Assembly: GCA_030614505.1 (NCBI GenBank)
Contig: JAUWTX010000178.1
Coordinates: 1 to 5,186, forward strand
DNA: 5,186 nucleotides
Source: Desulfuromonadales bacterium
Lineage (GTDB): Bacteria > Desulfobacterota > Desulfuromonadia > Desulfuromonadales > BM103
Direction of reading: 5' to 3'
Below the pieces are notes generated by a model. The model ran no database searches, had not been told where the DNA came from, and saw nothing but the letters and a program-made list of their open reading frames with translations. Shown here piece by piece: positions 4,795-5,186 of this stretch. Every line of letters begins with the position of its first letter. Within the stretch, counting starts at the first letter, position 1. The position numbers and the translations under genes were made by a program.

Positions 4795-5186
4795 TCAGCC
4801 CTCTTTCCCCAACAAGTACTGTCCCAACCAGTGACGCGCAAACTGCAATGCGGTCCGCCCACAGCGTTTGCTCTTTTCGTGAGACCATTTGATGGCGGTT
4901 CGTGCCAATTCTTCATCCCATTGTGGTTCGATCCGGTTCTCGACACAGAGTCGGGCGATAGTTTTCTGCACAATTTCCAGATAGAGATCCTGCTTGAAAA
5001 CATAGAACGAAATCCAGAGGCCGAAGCGATCGGAAAGAGAAATTTTCTCCTCGACCGCTTCGCCATGATGGATCTCATTGTGGACCATTTTTGCGCCCAG
5101 ATTGTCGGTGAAAAATTCCGGGAGCAGATGACGTCGGTTGGAGGTCACGTAGATCAGCACGTTCTTCGGTGAGGCATAGACTGAGC
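4795..5186 (-). CDS. DUF815 AAA+ ATPase (COG2607), C-terminal part
   Basis: On the minus strand the frame is open from the right edge to a TGA at 4795-4797, giving 129 complete codons; the start, Walker A and Walker B lie beyond the window. The segment NVLIYVTSNRRHLLPE is the sensor-1 region typical of DUF815 ATPases. EEKISLSDRFGLWISFY carries the conserved LSDRFG with a candidate arginine finger. The C-terminal lid helices keep the pattern W(A/S)..(K/R)..RxGRxAxQFxRxxL (KWSHEKSKRCGRTALQFARHWL). A GTG codon at 5158-5160 is internal (the valine of NVLIY), not the start. The family is widespread in bacteria and is predicted to be a cytoplasmic AAA+ ATPase; I know of no established physiological role. 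It converges on the HTH/zinc gene with 33 bp between the stops, so it belongs to a separate transcript. Confidence 0.88.
   Translation of the reverse strand, partial: SVYASPKNVLIYVTSNRRHLLPEFFTDNLGAKMVHNEIHHGEAVEEKISLSDRFGLWISFYVFKQDLYLEIVQKTIARLCVENRIEPQWDEELARTAIKWSHEKSKRCGRTALQFARHWLGQYLLGKEG

Noticed and set aside
4831..5172. Plus-strand open frame opposite the DUF815 gene
   Set aside because: The minus-strand frame matches DUF815 over its whole length; the plus-strand product is a shadow with no family resemblance.

Overview
The window looks like an ordinary chromosomal stretch of a Gram-negative, free-living bacterium of moderate GC. My best guess is Desulfuromonadales/Geobacterales-like (former Deltaproteobacteria). 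This rests on the mix of families (a GspE/PulE ATPase with cyclic-di-GMP-type N-terminal domains, an HDOD protein, a small two-CBS protein, an HTH/Zn-ribbon protein of the COG3357 type, a DUF815 AAA ATPase) and on general sequence feel. No rRNA or other phylogenetic marker is present, so this is inference.

Layout. Bases 2-274 hold the last 90 codons of a TcdA/CsdL-type tRNA threonylcarbamoyladenosine dehydratase. Its stop overlaps the start of a TSUP (TauE/SafE) membrane transporter (274-1026). An AT-rich gap of 108 bp follows. Next is a 643-residue orphan secretion/pilus-type ATPase (1135-3066), followed after only 2 bp by a TTG-initiated HDOD-domain protein (3069-3920). After 66 bp comes a two-CBS-domain protein (3987-4424), and after 22 bp a small HTH plus zinc-ribbon protein (4447-4761). 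All of these are on the plus strand. A convergent minus-strand gene enters from the right edge (4795-5186): the C-terminal part of a DUF815 AAA+ ATPase. The 33-bp convergent gap carries a perfect 12-bp palindrome.

How the genes fit together. Two translationally coupled pairs are visible: tcdA-TSUP (TGATG overlap) and ATPase-HDOD (2-bp gap, strong Shine-Dalgarno, TTG start). The ATPase has a canonical MshEN cyclic-di-GMP-binding repeat pair, preceded by what looks like a degenerate second copy. The HDOD gene next to it is a signalling protein, and the CBS protein is likely to sense adenine nucleotides. The 1135-4761 stretch may therefore be a small signalling-plus-motor cluster without the usual pilus or type II secretion partners in view. 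That reading is inference. No mobile element, CRISPR array, tRNA, rRNA or convincing intrinsic terminator was seen, and no gene-free stretch is longer than about 110 bp.
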